The notes: generated by a model from the letters alone, not told the origin. Counted from the stretch's first letter, positions 1 to 5,556 are shown. The stretch: DNA of 5,708 nt from Hydrogenophaga sp. (GCA_030684755.1 JAUXXN010000092.1:1-5708); one strand, 5' to 3'. Translations and numbers: made by a program.

Positions 1-77
1 TGGCCTTCAAGCGCGCCGGTGCCGACGGCGTGCTGACCTACTTTGCCCGCGACGCCGCCCGTCTGCTGCGCGGCTAA
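1..77 (+). CDS. hemB: Delta-aminolevulinic acid dehydratase (porphobilinogen synthase), C-terminal fragment
   Basis: This is the last 24 codons and TAA stop of a gene that enters from the left; codons are in frame from position 3. The translated tail begins AFKRAGADGVLTYFARDAA and ends LLRG. An (A/S)(F/I)KRAGAD...YFA ending is typical of HemB, the enzyme that condenses two 5-aminolevulinate molecules into porphobilinogen in haem biosynthesis in the cytoplasm. The catalytic lysines and metal site lie upstream and cannot be checked here. The call rests only on the strongly conserved C-terminal helix. The stop lies 20 nt before the CorA-type gene on the same strand, so the two could be co-transcribed, although their functions are not obviously linked. 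Confidence 0.85.
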   Translation, partial: AFKRAGADGVLTYFARDAARLLRG

Positions 78-97
78 AACTCCAGCACTGTTGCAGC

Positions 98-1219
98 ATG
101 CGCGTCTTTCACATCTTGCCGGGCTCGGTGCGCGAAACCGACACGCTGCCCACCCAGGCGGCCGACACGGGTTTTGTCTGGATTGCCTGCGGGCGGCGCG
201 AATTTGAACTGGAACAAATTCCGCTGCAAGCCACGTTGCACATGCTCACTGGGCTGCAGCTGGTGGATTTGCATGTGTCCGACCTGCTGAACAACCACCT
301 GCCCTCGCACTTCGACTACACCTCGCAATACGATGTACTGGTGTTTCGCCGCTTGGCCGCAGGCCACAGCGAAACCGACCTGACCCGCCCAGGCCAGGTG
401 CTCACACAGCCCCTCAAACGCGGCGGCCCGCCGGTGCTGCGCCGCATCGACACCAGCCCGGTGGGCTTCGCCGTGTTTGACCATGTGCTGCTCACCATCC
501 ACCCTGCCGGTTGCACGGTGCTTGACCAATACGCCACGCGCCTGCTGTCTACCAACACGCTCGCAGCGCGCGCCGCAGGCATCAACCTGCCCACCGGCCC
601 CGCCGACCTGATGCTGCGCATCGTCAACCAGATGGTGGACGGCTACCTAGAGCTTCGGCGCGAGCTCACGCGCCAGCTGGACCACTGGCAGGCCGAGCTG
701 CTGCACCCCAAAACGCGCTTCAACAACTGGAACTCGTTGCTGGACGCGCGCATTTCGTTGCACCAGCTCGACGAAATATGCGAGGACCAACGCTCCGCCA
801 TCCAAGACTGGATTGAGACGCTGGAAGGTTGGGACAGCAGCTCCAACAGCGGCGACCACTTCGGCGGACACCGGGGCTTGGAGCTGCTCAAGGTGCGCAG
901 CCGCGACGTGCTGGAACACATCGAGCGCGTGGTGCACCATGTGCGGCGGCTAGAGCAAAACGCAGAAACAGCGGTGCAAATGCACTTTTCGGCGCAGAGC
1001 AACCGCGCCAACGACACCATGCGCACCCTGACGGCGCTGACGGCCATCTTTTTGCCGCTGAACCTGATTGCGGGCATTTTCGGCATGAACTTTGAGTTCA
1101 TACCGCTGCTGCACGACAGCACCGGTTTTTGGTGGGCCATGGGCTCCATGGGCCTGACAGCGGTGGTGCTCAGTGTGTTGTTCTGGCGCAAGCGCTACAT
1201 CGCGCACCCCAGCAGGTAG
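98..1219 (+). CDS. corA: CorA-family magnesium/divalent cation transporter
   Basis: This 373-residue protein is an inner-membrane CorA-family channel expected to carry Mg2+ (or Co2+/Ni2+; the Zn2+ carrier ZntB is in the same superfamily) into the cytoplasm as a homopentamer. Residues 1 to about 300 form the large soluble domain, with an N-terminal alpha/beta part and then long charged helices (about 170-305). Two C-terminal membrane helices follow, at about 308-328 and 346-364. The family signature GMN is at residues 329-331, directly after the first helix, and the protein ends with a basic tail (WRKRYIAHPSR), all in the expected order. The loop after GMN reads FEFIPLL, so the acidic residue of the common MPEL loop motif is replaced by leucine, although E333 and D340 are present. 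At 373 residues it is longer than the roughly 316 of enterobacterial CorA. ATG at 98 is the only reasonable start; no clear Shine-Dalgarno sequence precedes it. The family call is secure; the ion is not. Confidence 0.9.
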   Translation: MRVFHILPGSVRETDTLPTQAADTGFVWIACGRREFELEQIPLQATLHMLTGLQLVDLHVSDLLNNHLPSHFDYTSQYDVLVFRRLAAGHSETDLTRPGQVLTQPLKRGGPPVLRRIDTSPVGFAVFDHVLLTIHPAGCTVLDQYATRLLSTNTLAARAAGINLPTGPADLMLRIVNQMVDGYLELRRELTRQLDHWQAELLHPKTRFNNWNSLLDARISLHQLDEICEDQRSAIQDWIETLEGWDSSSNSGDHFGGHRGLELLKVRSRDVLEHIERVVHHVRRLEQNAETAVQMHFSAQSNRANDTMRTLTALTAIFLPLNLIAGIFGMNFEFIPLLHDSTGFWWAMGSMGLTAVVLSVLFWRKRYIAHPSR

Positions 1220-1222
1220 CGT

Positions 1223-1238
1223 GCGCAGGCGCCTGTGT
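1223..1238. terminator. Small palindrome in the convergent gap (weak terminator candidate)
   Basis: The 20-nt gap between the convergent CorA-type and GST genes contains the perfect 10-bp palindrome CAGGCGCCTG (1226-1235). In plus-strand RNA it can be extended outward with G-U pairs to a 6-bp stem around a GCGC loop. A second, competing short inverted repeat, TGTGT-CTT-ACACA, lies at 1234-1246. Neither is followed by a run of T on either strand, so this is not a textbook intrinsic terminator. The position between convergent genes is the main reason for listing it. Confidence 0.22.
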
Positions 1239-1239
1239 C

Positions 1240-1890
1240 TTACACAAACGGGGCGCTCAAACCCTCAAGAGACAGTACACGCTGCACCGCTGGTCGCTCC
1301 AGCATGCGCTGCAGGTAAGGCCCTAAATGCCGTTTTTCGCGAGCAGGCGAGCTGGTAAAACCGCGTGTCCAGCGGCACAAGGTGAACACATAGGCGTCGA
1401 GCGCGGTGTAGTCATCGCCCATGAACCAAGGGCCGCCGTGGCGCACAAATTCGGCATCCAGCTGTTTCAGCAGGTTGTTGACGCGGATTTCAGCGTGGTG
1501 CCTAACCTCGGCCGCACCCGCTGTGTTGCCGGCATTCACCCAGCGCTCGGGGTAGAAGTACACCATCAGCGTGCTCTGCAGCGTGTTGGTCAGCCACATC
1601 AACCATTTGTAAAAATGGGCGCGTCCGTGCGTGCCCAGTGCGGGCGCGAGACCGCTGGCCGGGTGCGTGTCGCACAGGTGCAAGGCGATGGCGGCGGTTT
1701 CGTACAGCACCAGCTCACCGTCGGTCAGCACCGGGATCAATCCGTTCGGATTGAGCTTCAGGTACGCCGTGGTTTTTTGCGCGTCGTGGGTGCGGTCCAC
1801 CAGCGCACGCTCATAGGGCACGCCCAGCTCTTCCAACAGGATGTGCGGCACCATGCTGGCGGTGCTGGGAAAGTAATGCAGTTGGATCAT
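1240..1890 (-). CDS. Glutathione S-transferase family protein
   Basis: This 216-residue protein has the usual length and two-domain layout of a cytosolic GST. The N-terminal thioredoxin-like domain covers about residues 1-78: the beta1/helix1 segment is YFPSTASMVPHILLEE, the cis-proline loop is NPNGLIPVL (P53), and the glutathione gamma-glutamyl binding motif is ETAAI (E64, T65). The helical C-terminal domain covers about 88-210 and includes the fold-stabilising motif GDDYTALDAYVF with D165. Aligned by eye with beta-class GSTs, the catalytic Cys10 position holds Ala11, with Ser9, Thr10 and Ser12 nearby, so a Ser/Thr-type mechanism or a non-classical role is likely. The start is ATG at 1890, only 2 nt after the amidohydrolase stop; the frame stays open farther upstream but would run into that gene. 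It is the last gene of the minus-strand operon and probably translated by coupling. The substrate is unknown; conjugation, dehalogenation, isomerisation and peroxidase roles all occur in this family. Confidence 0.9.
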   Translation of the reverse strand: MIQLHYFPSTASMVPHILLEELGVPYERALVDRTHDAQKTTAYLKLNPNGLIPVLTDGELVLYETAAIALHLCDTHPASGLAPALGTHGRAHFYKWLMWLTNTLQSTLMVYFYPERWVNAGNTAGAAEVRHHAEIRVNNLLKQLDAEFVRHGGPWFMGDDYTALDAYVFTLCRWTRGFTSSPAREKRHLGPYLQRMLERPAVQRVLSLEGLSAPFV

Positions 1891-1892
1891 GT

Positions 1893-2813
1893 TCAGTTCT
1901 TCGGCGTAGACACGCCAAACAGGCGCGCCCCATTGTCCCAGGCAATGCGCTGCGCCACAGCGGGCGGCAAGCCCCCGAGCCAGGTGCGGTAGGCCTGCAT
2001 CAAATCGCCGTAATACAGCCAGCGCTGGTTGACCCAGGTGTCGGAACCGATCATGAAACGGTCGGGGTACTTGATCATGAGGGTGCGCCACTCGGGGCAT
2101 AACTGCCCGCCCTCGCAAGTTAGACCGGGGCGGTAAGACAGCTCACCCATCAGCAGCGGGTAGCGGGCCATGAGCGCGTCCACCCGCGCAGCCGGGGTGC
2201 CGCCGATGCCGGTGTGGGCCCAGATCAAACGCATGTTCTGGCCCTTGGACGGCGTGTTCGCCATCAACAGGTCGATCGCCACGTCGTCCACGTGGGCCAG
2301 GATGGCGAGGCCTTTTTCTTCGGCCAGCGCCATGAGCTTTTGGGCCACCGGGCCGCTGGCGTTGGTGCTGTCGTACAGGTGGAATTCCCCCAGGCCACGG
2401 TAAGGGCCTGCGGGCGTGCCTTTGGCCAGCTCGGTCTGCACCATGTCCGCGATGGTGTCGTCGCGAAACCAGTTGTTGTAATCGGCCCGGTTGCGGTACA
2501 GGCGCACAAACGGAACCACGGTCACACCCGCCGCAGCGGTCTGCTCCCGCGCGGTGGCCAAGGCTTTGGTGCCGTCATTGGGCCGGGAATTGGCCAGCAC
2601 GCCGCGCACGCCACTGGCCTGCATGCGCGCGAGCACATCGGCCAGCGGGTGCGGGCAACCCGGCACGGGAGCGTCGTGCACGCAGGCTTCGTCGTTGTAG
2701 TGCAGGTGAGCGTCAAACAACGGACCGGCGTAGGGCGGTGGCGGGCTTTGAGCCAACGCTTGAGCGCCGAACCAGAGCCCGACTGCGGCCAACGCAAATC
2801 GCCAGCGGGTCAC
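1893..2813 (-). CDS. Exported metal-dependent amidohydrolase family protein
   Basis: With GTG at 2813 as start, this is a 306-residue hydrolase of the amidohydrolase superfamily (amidohydrolase_2/TatD-like TIM barrel). The N-terminus looks like a signal peptide (TRWR, then [13 protein letters not shown], then ALA|Q, cleavage after A21), implying a periplasmic enzyme. Metal-site motifs appear in barrel order: DAHLH (D34, H36, H38), GEFH (E143, H145), LAHVDD (H174), WAHTG (H200) and GSDTW (D258). Two close cysteine pairs, C44/C53 and C233/C239, fit disulfides in an oxidising compartment. An ATG at 2927 in the same frame would give 344 residues, but would overlap the upstream dienelactone hydrolase gene by 110 nt and bury the signal peptide. 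GTG lies 4 nt after that gene's stop. No good Shine-Dalgarno is visible, so coupled translation is likely. The substrate is unknown; relatives hydrolyse lactones, amides or phosphoesters, or decarboxylate aromatic acids. Confidence 0.85.
   Translation of the reverse strand: MTRWRFALAAVGLWFGAQALAQSPPPPYAGPLFDAHLHYNDEACVHDAPVPGCPHPLADVLARMQASGVRGVLANSRPNDGTKALATAREQTAAAGVTVVPFVRLYRNRADYNNWFRDDTIADMVQTELAKGTPAGPYRGLGEFHLYDSTNASGPVAQKLMALAEEKGLAILAHVDDVAIDLLMANTPSKGQNMRLIWAHTGIGGTPAARVDALMARYPLLMGELSYRPGLTCEGGQLCPEWRTLMIKYPDRFMIGSDTWVNQRWLYYGDLMQAYRTWLGGLPPAVAQRIAWDNGARLFGVSTPKN
2751..2813 (-). other. Predicted Sec-type signal peptide of the amidohydrolase
   Basis: This covers codons 1-21 of the amidohydrolase read from the GTG at 2813. 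It has a short basic n-region (two Arg), a hydrophobic core of about 13 residues and an A-L-A motif before the putative cleavage site, followed by a proline-rich mature start (QSPPPPYAG). There is no cysteine at the cleavage site, so it is not a lipoprotein, and no twin-arginine motif. The call is by eye only. Confidence 0.75.
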
Positions 2814-2817
2814 AGCG

Positions 2818-3501
2818 TCAGCCCAGGTGCTGGGCCAGAAAAGCCAGCGTGCGTTCGCGCGCCAGCTCGGCTGCGGCTTGGTTGTACGAGCCGCGCTGGT
2901 CGCAGTTGAATCCGTGGTTGGCGGCATACACGTTCACCGCCACGCCGGGCTGGGCCGTTTTGAAAGCTTCCACCGTGTCCAGCGGAATCCAGTGGTCCTG
3001 GTCGCCAAAATGGGCCAGCACAGGCACCTGCGGCTGGCGGGCGGCATCGGCCTCGCCGGTCATGCCGCCGCCGTAGTAAGGCACCGCAGCGGACAAGCCG
3101 TTTAGCGCACAAGCCGAACGCCAAGTGAGCAAGCCACCCCAGCAATACCCCAGGATGCCCACCTTGCCGGCCTGCGCCGCGTGGTCAATCGCGGCCTGAA
3201 TGTCGGGCATGACGCCGGGCTCGGGCAGGGCTTCTACCGCTGTTTTCAGCGCGAAACCGGCGCCCATGTCGGCCTCGGTGTAGCCCAGTTCCACACCCGC
3301 CTCAACCCGGTGAAAGGTGGACGGTGCCACCACGAAATAGCCGTCTGCAGCATAGCCGTCGGCTACCGAACGGATGTGCGAGTTGACGCCAAAAATTTCC
3401 TGCAACACCACCAAGCCGCCCTTGGGCGTGCCAGTGGGTTGCGCCACGTAGGCGGGAAAGGTGAAACCGTCGGCGGAATTGAGTTCAACGAACTGGCCCA
3501 T
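2818..3501 (-). CDS. Dienelactone hydrolase family protein
   Basis: This 227-residue alpha/beta-hydrolase is close to the usual 230-240 residues of the family. The nucleophile elbow is GYCWGG with C120, the acid is D169 in GDQDHWIP, and the base is H196 in [11 protein letters not shown]. The conserved glutamate of the family (E36 of the Pseudomonas enzyme) corresponds to E35 in LQEIFG. The Cys-Asp-His triad is therefore intact. In the chlorocatechol-pathway enzyme an arginine four residues after the histidine helps hold the dienelactone carboxylate; here that position is C200. With no chlorocatechol genes alongside, a true carboxymethylenebutenolidase role should not be assumed. No signal peptide is seen, so it is cytoplasmic. 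The start is well fixed: ATG at 3501 preceded by AGGAG with a 6-nt spacer. It is the second gene of the minus-strand operon, 40 nt after the isomerase-like gene and 4 nt before the amidohydrolase. Confidence 0.92.
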   Translation of the reverse strand: MGQFVELNSADGFTFPAYVAQPTGTPKGGLVVLQEIFGVNSHIRSVADGYAADGYFVVAPSTFHRVEAGVELGYTEADMGAGFALKTAVEALPEPGVMPDIQAAIDHAAQAGKVGILGYCWGGLLTWRSACALNGLSAAVPYYGGGMTGEADAARQPQVPVLAHFGDQDHWIPLDTVEAFKTAQPGVAVNVYAANHGFNCDQRGSYNQAAAELARERTLAFLAQHLG

Positions 3502-3507
3502 GCAATG

Positions 3508-3512
3508 CTCCT
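3508..3512 (-). promoter_or_regulatory. Ribosome binding site of the dienelactone hydrolase gene
   Basis: On the minus strand the sequence reads AGGAG, then 6 nt, then the ATG at 3501. This is a strong site and fixes the start, ruling out the longer same-strand frames that run through here. Its presence shows that this gene has its own translation initiation within the operon, in contrast to the two genes downstream. Confidence 0.8.
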
Positions 3513-3541
3513 GTGTTGTGGTTTGAACTGGACGTAAGAAT

Positions 3542-4141
3542 TCAAGCGTTCAAGCGGCGCTCGACGAAATCAAGCCGGTCTTGACCCCAGAAAATCTCGC
3601 CGTCCACGACGTAGCTTGGCGCACCAAACACCCCCGCGTCAACCGCCTCACGGGTGTGCTGTGCATACAGCACCCGGTTGTCGGCGTCCTGGGCCTGCGC
3701 AATCCGCTGGGCATCGAGCCCGCATTCGGCCAGCACAGCGACCAGCTCGGCGGCGTCGGCCATGTTGCGCTCCTGGGCCCAGATGGCCTGGCCGATGGCA
3801 CCTGTGAGCCGCATGGCCGAGGCTGCGCCGTCTTGCGTGGCCACCTCCGTGATGAGCAGGGCGGCAGGGTCGCCGGGCAAAGGAAAGTGGCGCGGCTGCG
3901 GGTTCAAGGGCACGCCCAACGCTTCGCTGAAACGGCGCAGCTCCACCAGCCGGTAGGCCTGGCGCTGCGGGGCACGCTGCGGCAAGGGCAGACCGCCCGA
4001 CACCGAAAAAATGTGGCCAAAGTCGACCGGGCGCACGCGCACCTCGGTGTTCGTTCGATGCAGCAGTTCGGTGAGCCGGGCGTGGCCCAAGTACACCCAG
4101 GGGCTCTGGGGTGCAAAGTAATAGTCGAGTGTGCGACGCAT
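3542..4141 (-). CDS. 2-hydroxychromene-2-carboxylate isomerase / DsbA-family (kappa GST-like) protein
   Basis: This 199-residue protein of the DsbA/kappa-GST fold resembles 2-hydroxychromene-2-carboxylate isomerase, the glutathione-dependent enzyme of naphthalene degradation (NahD). The N-terminal strand and active-site loop read DYYFAPQSPWVYLG. S13 occupies the place of the glutathione-contacting serine (Ser11 in NahD), and no CXXC is present, so it is not a thiol-disulfide oxidoreductase. The C-terminal thioredoxin half contains GVFGAPSYVVDGEIFWGQDRL, with the cis-proline at P175 and the family's typical WGQDR ending. The helical insert lies between about residues 45 and 160. ATG at 4141 is chosen because AGGAG sits 6 nt upstream; the frame remains open to 4288 but would enter the divergent SDR gene. 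It is the first gene of the minus-strand operon. No naphthalene genes are nearby, so the actual substrate is open; a general glutathione-dependent isomerase or transferase is as likely. Confidence 0.88.
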   Translation of the reverse strand: MRRTLDYYFAPQSPWVYLGHARLTELLHRTNTEVRVRPVDFGHIFSVSGGLPLPQRAPQRQAYRLVELRRFSEALGVPLNPQPRHFPLPGDPAALLITEVATQDGAASAMRLTGAIGQAIWAQERNMADAAELVAVLAECGLDAQRIAQAQDADNRVLYAQHTREAVDAGVFGAPSYVVDGEIFWGQDRLDFVERRLNA

Positions 4142-4146
4142 GGGTG

Positions 4147-4152
4147 TCTCCT
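4147..4152 (-). promoter_or_regulatory. Ribosome binding site of the isomerase-like gene
   Basis: The minus-strand sequence AGGAGA precedes the ATG at 4141 by 5 nt. It decides the start in favour of the 199-residue form over the longer open frame reaching 4288. Confidence 0.8.
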
Positions 4153-4157
4153 GGCGC

Positions 4158-4203
4158 TGTTGTAATGGCTGGGTTTGTGTGGTTCGGTGAGCCCGTGTTG
4201 TAA
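4158..4203 (+). repeat. Direct repeat TGTTGTAA (two copies, 38 bp apart)
   Basis: TGTTGTAA occurs at 4158-4165 and again at 4196-4203, both inside the 94-nt divergent region. It is a possible pair of regulator-binding half sites or repeated promoter elements; on the minus strand each reads TTACAACA. An 8-base repeat in so short a stretch could still arise by chance at a few percent, so significance is modest. Confidence 0.4.
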
Positions 4204-4223
4204 GCGATGCCACCATTTTTTGC

Positions 4224-4228
4224 AGGAG
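4224..4228 (+). promoter_or_regulatory. Ribosome binding site of the SDR gene
   Basis: AGGAG lies 7 nt before the ATG at 4236 and only 4 nt before an in-frame GTG at 4233. Spacing favours the ATG. Confidence 0.8.
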
Positions 4229-4235
4229 ACCGGTG

Positions 4236-4982
4236 ATGAACCCCGTGCTTTTGATCACAGGTGCCAGCCGAGGCATCGGTGCCGCCACCGCTTTGCTGGC
4301 CGCGCAGCAAGGCTGGTCGGTGGCGGTGAACTACACCGCCAACTCGCTGGCGGCCGACGAGGTGGTGCGCCGCATCCGCGCTGGTGGCGGCACAGCCATG
4401 GCGGTGCAGGCCGATGTGGCCAACGAGGCCCAGGTGTTGGCCATGTTTGCCCGTGTGGACGCCAAGCTCGGCCCGCTGAGCGGCCTGGTGAACAACGCCG
4501 GCGTGGTGGACGTGAGCGCGCGCGTGGACGAGATGGACATGGCCCGCTGGCGCCGCATGTTTGACATCAACGTGCTAGGCAGCATGTTGTGCGCCCGCGA
4601 AGCGGTGCGGCGCATGAGCACCCGGCACGGCGGCAGCGGAGGCGCCATCGTCAACGTGTCCAGCGCCGCATCGCGCCTGGGTTCGCCGGGCCAGTATGTG
4701 GACTACGCGGCAGCCAAGGGTGCCGTGGACGCATTCACCATCGGGCTGGCCAAGGAAGTGGCGGGTGAAGGCATTCGCGTGAACGCGGTGCGCCCGGGCC
4801 TGATTGAGACCGACATCCACGCCTCGGGCGGCTTGCCCAACCGGGTGCAAGACCTGAAACACCTCGTGCCCATGCAGCGCGGCGGCACGGCCGACGAGGT
4901 GGCTCAGGCCATTGTCTGGCTGCTGTCGCCCGCCGCCAGTTACACCACCATGAGCCTGCTGGATGTGTCCGGTGGCCGCTGA
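4236..4982 (+). CDS. SDR-family oxidoreductase (FabG-like)
   Basis: This 248-residue classical short-chain dehydrogenase/reductase is the normal length for the family. The Rossmann cofactor motif TGASRGIG is at residues 8-15, NNAG at 86-89, the structural Asn at N112, the catalytic serine at S143 (VNVSSAAS) and the YxxxK pair at Y157/K161; the RPGLIETDIH loop follows at 186-195. All catalytic residues are present, so the enzyme should be active. R12 in the glycine motif and the lack of an acidic residue after the second strand (AVNYTANS) suggest NADP(H) preference; this is inferred. FabG-like proteins reduce 3-oxoacyl thioesters, but many SDRs with the same motifs act on other alcohols and ketones, so the substrate is not fixed. 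It is the first gene of a two-gene plus-strand operon with the MaoC-like gene 15 nt downstream, and is divergent from the isomerase-like gene. The ATG at 4236 is preferred over the adjacent GTG because of the Shine-Dalgarno spacing. Confidence 0.93.
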   Translation: MNPVLLITGASRGIGAATALLAAQQGWSVAVNYTANSLAADEVVRRIRAGGGTAMAVQADVANEAQVLAMFARVDAKLGPLSGLVNNAGVVDVSARVDEMDMARWRRMFDINVLGSMLCAREAVRRMSTRHGGSGGAIVNVSSAASRLGSPGQYVDYAAAKGAVDAFTIGLAKEVAGEGIRVNAVRPGLIETDIHASGGLPNRVQDLKHLVPMQRGGTADEVAQAIVWLLSPAASYTTMSLLDVSGGR

Positions 4983-4997
4983 TTCAGAAAGAACCCC

Positions 4998-5495
4998 ATG
5001 ACCGCCACCACCCCCGAACAAAGCCCACACATCAAGATCTGGTGGGAAGACTTGGAGATCGGACAAGTCCGCGACCTGGGCAGCGTATCGCCCACCAAGG
5101 AACAGATCATCGCGTTTGCCAGCCAGTTCGACCCGCAACCGTTTCACCTGAGCGAAGAAGGCGGCCAAGCTTCCGTGTTTGGCGGCCTGAGCGCCAGCGG
5201 CTGGCACACCTGCGCGATGGCCATGCGGCTGATGGTGACGAACTTTTTGTGTGAAACGTCGAGCCTGGGCTCCCCCGGCCTGGAGAGCCTGAAATGGACC
5301 AAACCGGTTTACCCCGGCGACGTGCTGCGTCTGCAACACACCATCACCGAAAAGCGTGCCATGAGCAAACGGCCCGACGTGGGCCTGGTGCGCACGGTTT
5401 GGGAAATGTTCAACCAGCACGGCGACAAGGTGCTGCACATGGAGGGCTATGGCATGTTCCGCAGAAGGCTGCCCAACGTGTCAGCCGGCGCATGA
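4998..5495 (+). CDS. MaoC-like hotdog-fold dehydratase/hydratase
   Basis: This 165-residue single-domain protein resembles MaoC-type (R)-specific enoyl-CoA hydratases and related acyl dehydratases. The hydratase signature is at residues 40-50 (FASQFDPQPFH), where D45 and H50 have the same five-residue spacing as the catalytic Asp31/His36 of the Aeromonas PhaJ enzyme. The motif is a variant: the usual GDxNPxH appears as FDPQPFH. The following GGLSASGWH (62-70) corresponds to the conserved segment at the start of the central hot-dog helix. KWTKPVYPGDVLRL (99-112) is the typical strand with a PGD turn. It has no signal peptide and is cytoplasmic. ATG at 4998 has only a weak purine-rich stretch upstream (AGAAAGAA). 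It probably works in sequence with the SDR, which could supply a 3-hydroxyacyl-type substrate or reduce its product; this is inferred from operon structure only. Confidence 0.88.
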   Translation: MTATTPEQSPHIKIWWEDLEIGQVRDLGSVSPTKEQIIAFASQFDPQPFHLSEEGGQASVFGGLSASGWHTCAMAMRLMVTNFLCETSSLGSPGLESLKWTKPVYPGDVLRLQHTITEKRAMSKRPDVGLVRTVWEMFNQHGDKVLHMEGYGMFRRRLPNVSAGA

Positions 5496-5556
5496 ATGCA
5501 ACTTGAAATCCTTTGATTCAGCATGGCTGCGCGATTCCTGCGCCACAATCCGCAGC
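5496..5556 (+). promoter_or_regulatory. Intergenic region before the MarC-type gene, possible leaderless promoter
   Basis: These 61 nt hold no gene. CACAAT (5544-5549) resembles a -10 box at 4 of 6 positions and ends only 7 nt before the ATG at 5557, and no Shine-Dalgarno sequence is present. Together these suggest a transcript starting at or very near the start codon. No -35 box is seen at 16-18 nt. CTGCGC is directly repeated at 5527 and 5538, and GCTGCG/CGCAGC (5526-5531/5551-5556) forms a 6-bp inverted repeat with a 19-nt loop. No terminator is evident for the upstream operon. Confidence 0.3.

Larger units (their letters stand above)
4142..4235. promoter_or_regulatory. Divergent promoter region between the two operons
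   Basis: These 94 nt separate the start codons of the minus-strand four-gene operon and the plus-strand SDR-MaoC pair, so both promoters should lie here. Composition is less GC-rich than the neighbouring genes and includes a T6 run (4216-4221). Possible -10-like hexamers exist (TGTAAT at 4161-4166 on plus; TACAAC on minus within both copies of the repeat), but none has a convincing -35 partner at 16-18 nt. The region is called from gene arrangement; specific promoters are not assigned. Confidence 0.6.

Noticed and set aside
74..1207. Long open frames antisense to the CorA-type gene (74-529, 316-627, 643-1191, 950-1207)
   Set aside because: They are typical shadows of a GC-rich coding gene: no recognisable domain, atypical Arg/Ser/Cys-rich or His/Gln/Val-rich composition, and complete overlap with a well-supported protein.
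1240..2118. 292-residue version of the GST with a 76-residue N-terminal extension
   Set aside because: The extension lies entirely inside the amidohydrolase gene in another frame, and GST domains begin at the ATG at 1890 with the first beta strand.
2214..2909. 231-residue plus-strand open frame opposite the amidohydrolase
   Set aside because: It is a mirror frame of a gene with intact metal-binding motifs, with no domain or ribosome binding site of its own.
1893..2927. 344-residue version of the amidohydrolase starting at the ATG at 2927
   Set aside because: It overlaps the well-supported dienelactone hydrolase gene by 110 nt, and the added 38 residues look like out-of-frame translation; the GTG at 2813 starts a clear signal peptide right after the upstream stop.
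4161..4205. Sigma-70-like -10 boxes (TGTAAT at 4161, TGTAAG at 4200) for the SDR operon
   Set aside because: No acceptable -35 hexamer lies 16-18 nt upstream of either, so no specific promoter is assigned.
4233..4235. GTG start for the SDR
   Set aside because: It is only 4 nt from AGGAG; the following ATG at 4236 has the better 7-nt spacing.
3542..4288. 248-residue version of the isomerase-like protein
   Set aside because: It would run through the divergent region into the SDR gene; the ATG at 4141 has AGGAG at ideal spacing and begins the family's first strand.
4575..5438. 287-residue open frame antisense to the SDR and MaoC-like genes
   Set aside because: It is rich in His, Gln, Gly and Val, spans two genuine genes and their junction, and shows no family motif; a mirror-frame artefact.
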